From: an uncultured Mycoplasmatota bacterium
GTDB taxonomy: Bacteria > Bacillota_I > Bacilli_A > RF39 > UBA660
Assembly: GCA_900550255.1 (NCBI GenBank)
Contig: URQZ01000002.1
Location: 1 to 64,000, forward strand
Reading direction: 5' to 3'
DNA length: 64,000 nucleotides
Position 1 is the first letter of the stretch. Each line of letters opens with the position of its first letter. Of this stretch, positions 7,843-16,138 are shown piece by piece. A program made the position numbers and the translations under genes. The notes beneath the pieces are model-generated. The model was not told the origin of the DNA and did no database searches. It worked only from the letters and a program-made list of their open reading frames with translations.

Positions 7843-8816
7843 TTTGTCTTCTCCTTACAAAATTTTCTTTCAAGATATTTCATTGATTCATTTAATCGAG
7901 AAATAACTTGGTCACTATTGAAATCTAGGCCTATATCATTTAAACATTCTATGCCACTATTATTAAGTAATTTATCATTAAGTTTCTTAAATTTTTCAAT
8001 AAAATTATCACTATTTTCATATTGTTCAATCATATAAGCATTTAAAAAATGTCCTAAAAGATGCCAATTATTTGCTTCAAAATTACCATGATCATTCAAA
8101 AAGTTTTTACAATTTGCTTCAAAAATTTTGGTATCATTATTTTTAAATAAAAAGCAATAATTTTCTAAGTTTATTTTTCCTAATTGTTGTTTGGTAATTA
8201 TTAATTCTAAAATAAAAATAACATCCCTTCGTAAATTTTTGAATTTAATCATTTCATCATTATAATATTTCAATCTATCCTTATAGTTTATTTCGCCTTT
8301 ATTATATAAAAATTCCAATATTTGATATTCCTCAAACTGAGATAATCCTTCTGTTAATAAATCATTTATATTATTTCTTGCTGCTGTATTTGGTTGATTT
8401 AAAAAATGTCTTATTTCATGAGCTGTAATCATAATATCACGAACATCTCCAAATAATGGTATATTTATTATATTTTCATTTTGATAGAAGACTATATCTT
8501 CCTTTGATGATAAATAAAGATCATCTAAATCTAAATCTTCGTCGCGATAATGAATATTAAAAATACCATTATTAAATGCTTTATCTAATTTTTCTAATAC
8601 TTCGGGATAAAATTCACTGTAATATTCCTTTATTTTTTTTAATGTTTCAGTTGCACTACTCTTTTGATATGGTAATTCTTCTTTGATTATGTTAAGTTCT
8701 TTTTTATTAATATATAGATTGTAAAAAAAGGAAGAGTTATAACCAAAAAAAACATCGTAATGACAAATATAATCTTCAATAACACTATCTATTATTTCAT
8801 ATTGTTCCTCAGTCAT
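7839..8816 (-). CDS. Putative HExxH metallopeptidase, uncharacterised
   Basis: A 325-residue protein that I cannot assign to a named family. It carries HEIRH at residues 133-137 in a helix-like context (DIMITAHEIRHFLN). A glutamate follows 19 residues later in LLTEGLSQ (E156), the spacing expected for a gluzincin-type zinc peptidase. No signal peptide or membrane segment is visible, so it should be cytoplasmic. The rest is charged and helical. It is upstream of and overlaps miaA by four bases. The layout resembles the HELAH protein at 45916-46731 and, more distantly, the oligoendopeptidase F active site at 46976-48724. Activity is inferred from the motif only. Confidence 0.6.
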   Translation of the reverse strand: MTEEQYEIIDSVIEDYICHYDVFFGYNSSFFYNLYINKKELNIIKEELPYQKSSATETLKKIKEYYSEFYPEVLEKLDKAFNNGIFNIHYRDEDLDLDDLYLSSKEDIVFYQNENIINIPLFGDVRDIMITAHEIRHFLNQPNTAARNNINDLLTEGLSQFEEYQILEFLYNKGEINYKDRLKYYNDEMIKFKNLRRDVIFILELIITKQQLGKINLENYCFLFKNNDTKIFEANCKNFLNDHGNFEANNWHLLGHFLNAYMIEQYENSDNFIEKFKKLNDKLLNNSGIECLNDIGLDFNSDQVISRLNESMKYLERKFCKEKTK

Positions 8817-8840
8817 AATACCACCTGCTTAAATTATATC

Positions 8841-8862
8841 AAAAAAAGACTTAAAAGTCTTT
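8841..8862 (-). terminator. Terminator after queA
   Basis: On the minus strand AAAGACTT (8862-8855) pairs with AAGTCTTT (8852-8845) and continues into a T-run. It overlaps the queA stop codon. Confidence 0.7.
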
Positions 8863-9886
8863 ATTTTATAAACATCGAATCACCAAATGAAAAGAAACGA
8901 TATTTTTCTTTTACAGCCTCATGATATGCTTTCATAATTTTATCTTTTCCTGCTAAAGCACTAACTAACATAAGTAAAGTAGACTTTGGTAAATGAAAAT
9001 TAGTAATAAGGCTATCTATAGCTTTAAATTCATATCCTGGATAAATAAAAATACTTGTCCATCCACTACATTCTCTAAATTCGTCATATAGATTCATTAT
9101 TGTTTCTAATGTTCTAGTAGTTGTTGTTCCAACACTAATAATTCTTTGGTTATTTTTTTTAGCTTTATTTAAAATTTCAGCCGTTTCTTTACTCATCATA
9201 TAAAATTCACTATGCATTTTATGTTTTGTAACATCCTCTACATTAACTGGTCTAAAAGTACCTAATCCAACATGTAGTGTTATATATAAAACGGTTATTC
9301 CTTTTTCTTTTACTTTTTCTAATAATTCTTTTGTAAAATGTAAGCCCGCTGTAGGAGCAGCTGCACTTCCAATATTTTTGGCATATACAGTTTGATATCT
9401 ATCTTTATCCTCTAATTTTTCATGAATATATGGTGGTAATGGCATTTCTCCTAATTTATCTAATATTTCATATAAAATGCCATCATATATTAATTTAAAA
9501 ACACGAATTCCTTCATCCTTTATTTCAATACATTTTGCTTTTAATATTCCATCTCCAAAGTTAACCACTGTTCCTATTTTTACTCTTTTGGCAGGTTTTA
9601 CTAAGCACTCCCAAGTATTATTAGTTTTTTCTTTCAAAAGTAAAACTTCAATTAAAGCATTTGTTTCTTCTTTTTGACCATATAATCTTGCTGGCATAAC
9701 TTTTGTATCATTTAAAACTAAAACATCATTTTCATTTAAATAATCTAATATATTGTTAAAATGTTTATGTTCAATTTCACCAGTTTTTTTATCTAATACC
9801 AGCATTCTAGATTGATCTCTATTTTTAATTGGTGTTTGAGCAATTAATTCCTCTGGTAGTTCAAAATCAAAATCATCTGTTCTCAT
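8861..9886 (-). CDS. queA: S-adenosylmethionine:tRNA ribosyltransferase-isomerase QueA
   Basis: Makes epoxyqueuosine in tRNA by moving the ribosyl part of SAM onto preQ1-modified tRNA. The protein is a full 341 residues. It opens with the typical FDFELPEELIAQTP, and carries NDTKVMPARL near 58-67, SAAAPTAGLHFT near 172-183, and the C-terminal TNFHLPKSTLLMLVSAL near 293-309. It follows the unknown gene 9902-10639 and ruvB, in a ruvA-ruvB-queA order well known in Bacillota. An AGGAAGTG ribosome site precedes the start. It ends in a good terminator. Confidence 0.96.
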   Translation of the reverse strand: MRTDDFDFELPEELIAQTPIKNRDQSRMLVLDKKTGEIEHKHFNNILDYLNENDVLVLNDTKVMPARLYGQKEETNALIEVLLLKEKTNNTWECLVKPAKRVKIGTVVNFGDGILKAKCIEIKDEGIRVFKLIYDGILYEILDKLGEMPLPPYIHEKLEDKDRYQTVYAKNIGSAAAPTAGLHFTKELLEKVKEKGITVLYITLHVGLGTFRPVNVEDVTKHKMHSEFYMMSKETAEILNKAKKNNQRIISVGTTTTRTLETIMNLYDEFRECSGWTSIFIYPGYEFKAIDSLITNFHLPKSTLLMLVSALAGKDKIMKAYHEAVKEKYRFFSFGDSMFIK

Positions 9887-9901
9887 ACATTCACTTCCTT
9901 A

Positions 9902-10639
9902 TTATTTAATAAATTTATTTCGATAACAATCTTCTATTTTTGTTTTATATTTTACTTGAAATAAATCAAGATATTTTTTTTGTTCTTTAGTTAGTAGTTT
10001 AGAATTAAAAATAAGCGTATTTTGATTAGAAGGAAAACCAATCATGTAACCTAATTTTTCACTAAAAAAATCAACTTTTCTATGATATCCATGTACTTCA
10101 ATGTAATGTTTATACTTATTGCAAATACCAAATTCTTTTATTAAGTGCTGATTCAAAAGTAAATGTATCATTTTCAAATGACGTTGTAAAATATCATTAT
10201 TATAAATATTTCCTTCTGAATCGACACAAAAGCCTATTCTAGTATCTTTATTTAATGTTTTCTTATTTCTACAAATATTATAATCCGTAGCAGGCATAAA
10301 ATCAAAAGAAAAATTGGGTTTCTTATTAATTAAATCATCATAATTAATAGATGTATTATATAGGGAATTTATATAATACTTACCATTATATGGTAGAAGA
10401 TATTCATCTTTCTCAAAAAAAGGATTCAATAAAATATATTTAAGTTCCAATATTACAAAATCAAAATATGGATCAAAAATAGTATAGTTTTTTCTAAAAT
10501 TTCTAAACCTTATCAAATTTTCATCGGATAATGAAATATACTCTTCTGTTTTTTTCTGACAAAAAAACAAAATATCAAAATAATTTAGTTCTGTCTTTTC
10601 ATTATCAGGACTTATAATTTTAACCTTAAAATCTTTCAT
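9902..10639 (-). CDS. Hypothetical protein between ruvB and queA
   Basis: A 245-residue protein of no family I recognise. It is rich in Phe, Tyr, Asn and Lys, has no signal peptide or membrane segment, and seems globular and cytoplasmic. Noticeable features are cysteines at about residues 27, 123, 138, 172 and 238, and a repeated aromatic pattern. The start codon overlaps the ruvB stop by four bases (ATGA), so it is co-translated with ruvB. It interrupts the usual ruvB-queA adjacency. Its composition fits the surrounding genes, so recent transfer is not obvious. Function unknown. Confidence 0.7.
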   Translation of the reverse strand: MKDFKVKIISPDNEKTELNYFDILFFCQKKTEEYISLSDENLIRFRNFRKNYTIFDPYFDFVILELKYILLNPFFEKDEYLLPYNGKYYINSLYNTSINYDDLINKKPNFSFDFMPATDYNICRNKKTLNKDTRIGFCVDSEGNIYNNDILQRHLKMIHLLLNQHLIKEFGICNKYKHYIEVHGYHRKVDFFSEKLGYMIGFPSNQNTLIFNSKLLTKEQKKYLDLFQVKYKTKIEDCYRNKFIK

Positions 10640-11637
10640 GAATTTTCCTTTTTGTTTATTCCTAAATGATCATAAGCTTTTTGAGTAACAATTCTTCCTC
10701 TACTAGTACGTTTTAAAAGACCTGTTTGTAATAAATATGGTTCATACACATCTTCAATTGTTGTTTGTTCTTCCCCTATTGATGACGCTATTGCTTCAAT
10801 TCCGACTGGACCACCATTAAATTTTTCAATTATTGATTTTAACAAATTATAATCTGTATCATCTAATCCTAAGCTATCTACCTTCAAGCGATCTAAAGCT
10901 TCTTTTGTTATATCTAGTGTTATCTCTCCATCACCTAAAACAATGGCAAAATCACGTACTCTTTTAAATAATCTATTAGCAATTCTTGGTGTACCTCTAC
11001 TACGACGTGCGAGTTCAATAGCTGCTTCTTCACTTATTTTTGTTTCTAAAACTCTACCCGTTCTTTTAACAATTTCAACTAATTCTTCTTCAGTATAATA
11101 TTGTAGTTTTGAAATAATTCCAAAACGATCACGTAAAGGACTTGATAAATCTCCAGCTCTGGTAGTTGCCCCAACTAAAGTAAAGTGTGGAAGTTCTATT
11201 CTAATATTACGACTTGATGAATCAGTTCCTACAATAATATCTAAAACATAATCTTCCATTGCAGGATACAATATTTCTTCAATATATCTTGGCATACGAT
11301 GGATTTCATCAATAAAAAGAACGTCGCCCTCTTCTAAACTTGATAAAATAGCAGCAAGGTCTCCACTTTTTTCTATAGAAGGACCACTTGCTGTTTTAAT
11401 ATTAACTCCAAGTTCATTTGCAATAATATAAGCTAGCGTTGTTTTACCAAGACCTGGTGGTCCATATAATAAAACGTGATCTAAAGATTCTTCTCTTATT
11501 TTAGATGCTTTTATAAAAACGTCCAAATTATTCTTTACTTCAGTTTGTCCAATATATTCATCAATACTATCAGGCCTAATCGTTTTTTCAAATGAATCTT
11601 CTTGTAATTCATGATTAGTTATTACTCTCTCATCCAT
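10636..11637 (-). CDS. ruvB: Holliday junction branch migration helicase RuvB
   Basis: AAA+ motor that drives branch migration with RuvA during recombination repair. The N-terminal RPDSIDEYIGQTE region (21-33), Walker A GPPGLGKT (59-66), Walker B DEIHR (110-114), the sensor segment GATTRAG and the C-terminal winged-helix region ending near IVTQKAYDHLG are all present. At 333 residues it is complete. A 132-residue unknown gene separates it from ruvA. The ribosome site TAGGAGG is strong. Its stop overlaps the next gene by four bases. Confidence 0.97.
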   Translation of the reverse strand: MDERVITNHELQEDSFEKTIRPDSIDEYIGQTEVKNNLDVFIKASKIREESLDHVLLYGPPGLGKTTLAYIIANELGVNIKTASGPSIEKSGDLAAILSSLEEGDVLFIDEIHRMPRYIEEILYPAMEDYVLDIIVGTDSSSRNIRIELPHFTLVGATTRAGDLSSPLRDRFGIISKLQYYTEEELVEIVKRTGRVLETKISEEAAIELARRSRGTPRIANRLFKRVRDFAIVLGDGEITLDITKEALDRLKVDSLGLDDTDYNLLKSIIEKFNGGPVGIEAIASSIGEEQTTIEDVYEPYLLQTGLLKRTSRGRIVTQKAYDHLGINKKENS

Positions 11638-11642
11638 TTTAA

Positions 11643-12041
11643 TTACCTCCTATTTTTAGGAAACTCTAAAATTTTACATTTCACTTCATTTTTCAATCTT
11701 TTTCTCATTTTGTTTAATATCAATCTTGTTTCAAAAATATTCATATTTAAATAAACAAAACTTCTTTTTACCAGTTCAAAATCTAATTTTTCATCTTCAA
11801 GCACTACATCGTACATTAAATTCGAAAAATATTCTAACATAAAATCAGAGTATTTTTTTAGTTTACCTTTTTTATCCATATAATTAAAAATTACTTCATC
11901 AATTATTTTTAATTCATCAAGTGATAGACGAATCTTTACATTTGAATAATTAAACCTAATGACATTAATTAAGTTTACTTGTTGCTTTAAAATATCATTT
12001 ATTATTTTTTCTTTTTTTGTTTCTAAATTATCTAAACACAT
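11643..12041 (-). CDS. Hypothetical protein between ruvA and ruvB
   Basis: A 132-residue, highly charged, helical protein of no family I recognise. There is no membrane segment, signal peptide or obvious catalytic motif. The N-terminal half (about 1-45) could form a coiled coil, and the C-terminus is very basic (NKMRKRLKNEVKCK), so nucleic-acid contact is possible but unproven. It lies 5 bases upstream of ruvB and 9 bases downstream of ruvA, clearly in the same transcript, with an ATAGGAG ribosome site. Position suggests a link to Holliday-junction processing, but this is inference only. Confidence 0.7.
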   Translation of the reverse strand: MCLDNLETKKEKIINDILKQQVNLINVIRFNYSNVKIRLSLDELKIIDEVIFNYMDKKGKLKKYSDFMLEYFSNLMYDVVLEDEKLDFELVKRSFVYLNMNIFETRLILNKMRKRLKNEVKCKILEFPKNRR

Positions 12042-12050
12042 TGTTTTCTC

Positions 12051-12599
12051 CTATTTTAGAAGTAATTTTAAAGCCTCTTTTACCTGTTTTTCAATTGATA
12101 AAGAGGTATCTATATTTTTAATTACTTTATTAATATCATTATTCTTGTAACCTAAAGCTTTTAATGTTTCCATTAATTCTTCATTAGATTGTTTTTCAAT
12201 ATTACTGCTTACTAATTTTCCTTTTAAATCTAAAATGATTTGTCGTGCTACCTTATCACCTATTTTAGGAAATTTTTTCAAGAAACTAATATTTTCATTT
12301 TCGATTGCACTAATTATTTCTTCTAATTGTCCACTTGCAAGTATTGGTAGAGCCATTTTACACCCTAGTCCTTTAACATTTATAAGTTTTAAAAATAATT
12401 CTTTTTCTTCTTTGGTCTCAAAACCATATAATGAAATTTCATCTTCTCTTACATATTGGTATATATATATTTTATAACGTGTATCTATTTTAAATTTATA
12501 GGGATTAGCAGTATAAACTAAATAACCTATGTTTTCATTTTCTAAAACAATATAACTCGTTTCTATTTGTTTTATCTCACCAATAATATAACTATACAT
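12051..12599 (-). CDS. ruvA: Holliday junction DNA helicase subunit RuvA
   Basis: Binds four-way junctions and loads RuvB. It is 182 residues, slightly shorter than the usual 190-200. The N-terminal OB-fold begins MYSYIIGEIKQIE and includes the YQYVREDEISLYGF segment (about 47-60). Tandem helix-hairpin-helix motifs contain VKGLGCKMALPIL (about 74-86) and FPKIGDKVARQIILDLKGKL (about 109-128), and a short C-terminal RuvB-binding domain (about 138-182) follows. It heads the ruvA-unknown-ruvB-unknown-queA transcript, with a good extended -10 promoter upstream. Confidence 0.95.
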   Translation of the reverse strand: MYSYIIGEIKQIETSYIVLENENIGYLVYTANPYKFKIDTRYKIYIYQYVREDEISLYGFETKEEKELFLKLINVKGLGCKMALPILASGQLEEIISAIENENISFLKKFPKIGDKVARQIILDLKGKLVSSNIEKQSNEELMETLKALGYKNNDINKVIKNIDTSLSIEKQVKEALKLLLK

Positions 12600-12633
12600 A
12601 TGATATCACCTACTCTTAAATCTCCATGATTAA

Positions 12634-12642
12634 ATTATACCA
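12634..12642 (-). promoter_or_regulatory. Promoter (-10) of the ruvA operon
   Basis: An extended -10 element TGGTATAAT on the minus strand (12642-12634), 35 bases ahead of ruvA. No good -35 is seen at the ideal distance, as is usual for TG-extended promoters. Confidence 0.6.
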
Positions 12643-12683
12643 TATTAAAAATATTTAATAAACAAAAATCGAACAAATGTTTC

Positions 12684-12706
12684 AAAAAAGACACTTTATT
12701 AAGTGC
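12684..12706 (-). terminator. Terminator after secG
   Basis: A short CACTT/AAGTG stem (arms 12701-12705 and 12692-12696) with a T-run on the minus strand. It lies immediately after the secG stop. Confidence 0.6.
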
Positions 12707-12707
12707 C

Positions 12708-12920
12708 TTAGAACCCGATTATAAAACAAATCATAAAGAAAGCAAATCCTAATAAACAAGTAAGTCTTGTTATAAATAATTCTCCGCCTCTTTCTTTTCT
12801 GTTTTGAAATAAACTATCATTTCCACCTGTCAATGCACTTGAAGCACTCTCTGCTTTTCCAGCTTGAAGTAAAACAATAGCAATTAATAAAATTGATATT
12901 ATAATTAATGCTGTTTGCAT
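12708..12920 (-). CDS. secG: Protein translocase subunit SecG
   Basis: A 70-residue membrane protein of the SecYEG translocon. Two hydrophobic helices are visible (about 3-19 and 51-69). Between them is the family's loop SSALTGGNDSLFQNRKERGGE (the SALTGG and the basic R-E-R-G part are the SecG signature), followed by ITRLT. A GGAGG ribosome site lies ahead of the start. It is followed by a terminator and then the ruvA operon, and preceded by an unknown membrane-anchored protein. Confidence 0.92.
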   Translation of the reverse strand: MQTALIIISILLIAIVLLQAGKAESASSALTGGNDSLFQNRKERGGELFITRLTCLLGFAFFMICFIIGF

Positions 12921-12974
12921 AATTATTCCTCCTAACTTCTAATAATTTACCATATTATTAACATAATTGCAATA

Positions 12975-13664
12975 TTAATTAGTTTGATAATTTTTTATTT
13001 GATTAATATTATTATATTCAATTGTAATATTATAATTATTAATACTTGGATTTATTGTTTTAATAGCCTCTGTTATATCAATTTCAACTTTATAAACGTA
13101 ATCTTTATTCTCATAAGTTGTTAAAATAATATTACTTGAAACTTCTGATTCAAAAATATTAAAATTAGAAATATAATACTCTTTTTTTATTTCGTTTCCT
13201 TCATATTCAATCGTATTTTTTAAATTATCATCAACTAAGTAATTTTTAATATTATCTAGAAATAAACTATTAAGATTAATATTTAATAAATTAGATACCA
13301 CTTCATTATTTATTTTTTTATAAATAATATTATCTTTAATTGTATATTTTTCATGAGTATTTATTATTTCAAAATCATTTACAGTTTGATATTTAATACC
13401 TTTAATATCTGTAATATTTTGATTTTCGTTAATGTTTATAGTATATTCATAATTATTTGTGTTTTCAATTTTTTGAACACTATTTAATTCTTGTGGTTTT
13501 GTATTTGTTGTAGTAACTCTAGGATTACTACAAAACTTAACCATCAAAATCAATATAAAAATAAATATTAAATATAAACTAAGTTTCATAATAGCTTTAT
13601 ATTTTGGATCTTTCCATGCTTTTTTAAATAATTGATAATTTTCTTTAAATTTTCCTTTTTCCAT
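12975..13664 (-). CDS. Hypothetical single-span membrane protein
   Basis: A 229-residue protein of no recognised family. A basic cytoplasmic N-terminus (1-25) is followed by one membrane helix (about 27-43, LSLYLIFIFILILMVKF). The remainder should be outside the membrane and is Asn, Ile, Thr and Glu rich with a beta-strand-like pattern. The cysteine directly after the helix (C45) has no lipobox before it. It lies 3 bases downstream of fmt and 54 bases upstream of secG, in the same orientation, so it is likely part of the fmt transcript. Function unknown. Confidence 0.65.
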   Translation of the reverse strand: MEKGKFKENYQLFKKAWKDPKYKAIMKLSLYLIFIFILILMVKFCSNPRVTTTNTKPQELNSVQKIENTNNYEYTININENQNITDIKGIKYQTVNDFEIINTHEKYTIKDNIIYKKINNEVVSNLLNINLNSLFLDNIKNYLVDDNLKNTIEYEGNEIKKEYYISNFNIFESEVSSNIILTTYENKDYVYKVEIDITEAIKTINPSINNYNITIEYNNINQIKNYQTN

Positions 13665-13667
13665 AAT

Positions 13668-14633
13668 TTACTCCATTATTTTACCAATTAATTCTTCTTT
13701 ATTTTGAAGACCATTAATATAACTTTGAGCTGACATTTTCTTTTTTCCTTCTGGTTGAAGTTCTGTTATAACAATTTCACCATTTGATACTTTAACACCT
13801 ATTCCATCATTATAAATATTAGTTATTTGACCATCAAGTAAACCTGTAAAATTATTATCTGACATATAGCATTTCCAAATTTTAATTCGTTTAGAATCTA
13901 ACATTGCATAAGCACCAGGCCAAGAATTTAATCCTCTAACTTTATTATACACTTGTCTTCTAGTTGCACTAAAATCGATTCTTTCATCTTCTTTTGTTAT
14001 ATTATAGGCATATGTTGCTTCATCATCATTTTGTTTAATTCTTGTAGCTGTTTTATCAACAATTGATGGTATTGTTTCTAATAGTAAATCACGTCCTATT
14101 ATACTAAGTTTATCATGAAGGCTTTCTGCTGTATCGTCATCATCAATCGCAATTTTTTTCTGTGAAATAATATCACCTTCATCCATTTCAGGACTCATAT
14201 ACATAATGGTCATACCTGTTTCTTTGTATCCGTCCATTATAGCATGATGAATTGGTGCTCCACCTCTTAATTTTGGAAGTAATGAAGCATGAACATTAAT
14301 ACAACCATATTCTGGATAAACTAATAATTCTCTTGGTAAAATTTGCCCATAAGCACACGTTATGATCAAATTAGGATGTAATGATACAACATCTTGCCAT
14401 TGCTCCTTAATATTTTCTGGTTGTAGAACTAAGGTCATATGTTCAAGAGCACATTTCTTTACCTGTGGTTCTGTTATTTTACCTTCACGCCCAACCTTTT
14501 TATCTGGTTGCGTTACAACTCCTTTTACTTCATAATTTTCAAACAATCCTTCTAAGATAGGAACGGCAAAATCTGGTGTTCCCATAAAAACTATCTTTAA
14601 ATCTTTTTTTACTTCTAAATCATCTATATTCAT
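13668..14633 (-). CDS. fmt: Methionyl-tRNA formyltransferase
   Basis: Formylates initiator Met-tRNA. The core reads KIVFMGTPDFAVPILEGL near the N-terminus, GCINVHASLLPKLRGGAPIH in the catalytic region (Asn, His and the downstream MDEGDI Asp), and the C-terminal binding domain carries NSWPGAYA. I place the start at 14633 (321 residues): AGGTGATAAG sits just before that ATG, while the ATG 12 codons upstream has no ribosome site and lies in a promoter-like AT stretch. A neighbouring def gene is not seen. A membrane-anchored unknown gene follows three bases later. Confidence 0.95.
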   Translation of the reverse strand: MNIDDLEVKKDLKIVFMGTPDFAVPILEGLFENYEVKGVVTQPDKKVGREGKITEPQVKKCALEHMTLVLQPENIKEQWQDVVSLHPNLIITCAYGQILPRELLVYPEYGCINVHASLLPKLRGGAPIHHAIMDGYKETGMTIMYMSPEMDEGDIISQKKIAIDDDDTAESLHDKLSIIGRDLLLETIPSIVDKTATRIKQNDDEATYAYNITKEDERIDFSATRRQVYNKVRGLNSWPGAYAMLDSKRIKIWKCYMSDNNFTGLLDGQITNIYNDGIGVKVSNGEIVITELQPEGKKKMSAQSYINGLQNKEELIGKIME

Positions 14634-14671
14634 CTTATCACCTATTATTATTTTATCATATTTTTGCATTT

Positions 14672-14697
14672 AAAAAAACATAAATATTTATTTATGT
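14672..14697 (-). terminator. Hairpin with T-run upstream of fmt
   Basis: Arms 14678-14686 and 14689-14697 (ACATAAATA/TATTTATGT) form a 9-bp AT-rich stem followed by seven T on the minus strand. It would stop minus-strand transcripts arriving from the pilin-like gene, leaving fmt to a promoter inside 14634-14672. Confidence 0.5.
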
Positions 14698-14698
14698 T

Positions 14699-14860
14699 CC
14701 AGGCTGTGACAAAGCCTTTTATATTTCTCCCACTAAAGTATAAAAAAAGTGCTTTTTAGGGATTAAATACCTAATATTTGCTCTTTTTTAGACATTTTAG
14801 TCCACTTTGATTTTATTAAAAAATTAATTTTTTCAAAATAGGTAGTTTGTCAACAATCTG
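14699..14860. mobile_element. Possible MITE or insertion-sequence remnant
   Basis: A non-coding stretch bounded by imperfect inverted ends. The left end reads CCAGGCTGTGACAAAGCCTT, and the right end, read inward on the minus strand, reads CAGATTGTTGACAAACTACC. These share CAG..TG.TGACAAA..CC. Ends with a TGTGACAAA core are seen in IS1182-type elements, but I compare from memory. No target duplication is evident. Inside is only a 10-codon minus ORF (14787-14755) and AT-rich sequence. It lies between the pilin-like gene and fmt. An ordinary untranslated region with chance similarity is possible. Confidence 0.3.
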
Positions 14861-14861
14861 A

Positions 14862-14886
14862 AAAATACACTTATTTGTGTATTTTT
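14862..14886 (-). terminator. Terminator after the pilin-like gene
   Basis: Stem AAATACAC (14863-14870) with GTGTATTT (14877-14884), followed on the minus strand by more T. It starts directly after the stop codon. Confidence 0.65.
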
Positions 14887-16092
14887 TTATGCTCCCATAT
14901 CAGAAATAACATATGGATCAGTTGAAGTTCCTGTTCCACTTTTTTTAATAACATTTGCATTTATAACAATTGTTGGATAAACAAATCTTGAATTTGCATC
15001 AATTGGTGCTGTTGATAAATTACCATCCGTATTAATAATAACGTGATTATTATTTGAAAAATTCATTGTCCACACTGTACCAGAATTAGTAGGTGAAAGA
15101 TAAGTATTACCGTTTTCATTTTTTGTTTTTAAATATTCACTAGCAGTAATAATTCCAATTTTTCCTGTGAAAATATTATTACTTTCTTCTGATGAAATAA
15201 TATCATATCCTTTAGAAATATCAGTTATACCACCAACATTAAAGTTTACATCGTTCTTAATAATATTAGAAGATAATTCATTTATTTTTGATTCTAAAGT
15301 AGTTTTTAAATCAGAAGACGATTCATATGAATTCGCATTAAAGGAACTACTAGCTAGAAAAGTAGAATTCATTGTTTTAGCTGATGCAACAAGTTTTATT
15401 GTTTTATCACTTGTGTTAATTGAAAGTACATTCCATATCGTATCATAACCATCTATTTTAACATAGTTTGTTGGAGTTAATCCTTGAAAGAAATATTCAT
15501 TACCTAAATTAACTAATCCACTATCCGTTTTTGAAATTAATGTGTCAGTAAATATTTTATCTAATGTAATATCTTCACCTTTAGAATTTTTATTACCGCC
15601 AGTTTTTTCCAATGTATTATTATTTGATAAATATGTATAAATATACCCTTTTTTATTATTACAACCAGCCATTTCTTCTGCCCTTTTATTTTCCTTAGTA
15701 TCCTTTTTAGAATAAGTATCTTTTCCATCTTCGTAAGTATATTCATACTGATTTTTATTACTTTGATAACTAACCACAACACAGCCTGTCATTATTTTTT
15801 TATTTTTAGGATTTTCAATAAACATATCTTGTAAATAACCCTCTTTTTTCAAAGTAGTAAGGGTTAAATTTATATTATTCAAATGATATGGATCTTTTTT
15901 TAATAACTCATCCGTATTATCAACTACCCATTTTTTAGAAGCTTTTTCAATTAAATCAACTTGAATATTATATGATTTTTCTTTTGATTTATCAATAAAC
16001 GATGTTACTGATGGAAAAATTATCAAATATGTAATTCCTATAATAACAACAACAGCAAGTAACTCTACTAGTGTGAATCCCTCTTTTTTCAT
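14887..16092 (-). CDS. Prepilin-like protein with N-terminal methylation motif
   Basis: A 401-residue secreted or pilus-like protein. The N-terminus is a class III prepilin signal: KKEG then FTLVELLAVVVIIGITYLII (glycine before the cleavage site, F at +1, E at +5, then a hydrophobic helix). A prepilin peptidase would be needed; none is in the window. The body is rich in Ser, Thr, Asn and Lys and looks like an extended surface domain. The C-terminal third has a repetitive pattern (GIITASEYL, TVWTMNFSNNN, SRFVYPTIVIN, DPYVI) seen in large pseudopilins of uncultured Bacillota. No other pilus genes accompany it. It follows pbpB with its own AGGAAGGTG ribosome site. Role unknown: adhesion, DNA uptake or surface display. 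Confidence 0.75.
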   Translation of the reverse strand: MKKEGFTLVELLAVVVIIGITYLIIFPSVTSFIDKSKEKSYNIQVDLIEKASKKWVVDNTDELLKKDPYHLNNINLTLTTLKKEGYLQDMFIENPKNKKIMTGCVVVSYQSNKNQYEYTYEDGKDTYSKKDTKENKRAEEMAGCNNKKGYIYTYLSNNNTLEKTGGNKNSKGEDITLDKIFTDTLISKTDSGLVNLGNEYFFQGLTPTNYVKIDGYDTIWNVLSINTSDKTIKLVASAKTMNSTFLASSSFNANSYESSSDLKTTLESKINELSSNIIKNDVNFNVGGITDISKGYDIISSEESNNIFTGKIGIITASEYLKTKNENGNTYLSPTNSGTVWTMNFSNNNHVIINTDGNLSTAPIDANSRFVYPTIVINANVIKKSGTGTSTDPYVISDMGA

Positions 16093-16138
16093 ACTCTCAC
16101 CTTCCTTTATTTTAACACTTTATAAACAATACGTAAAC

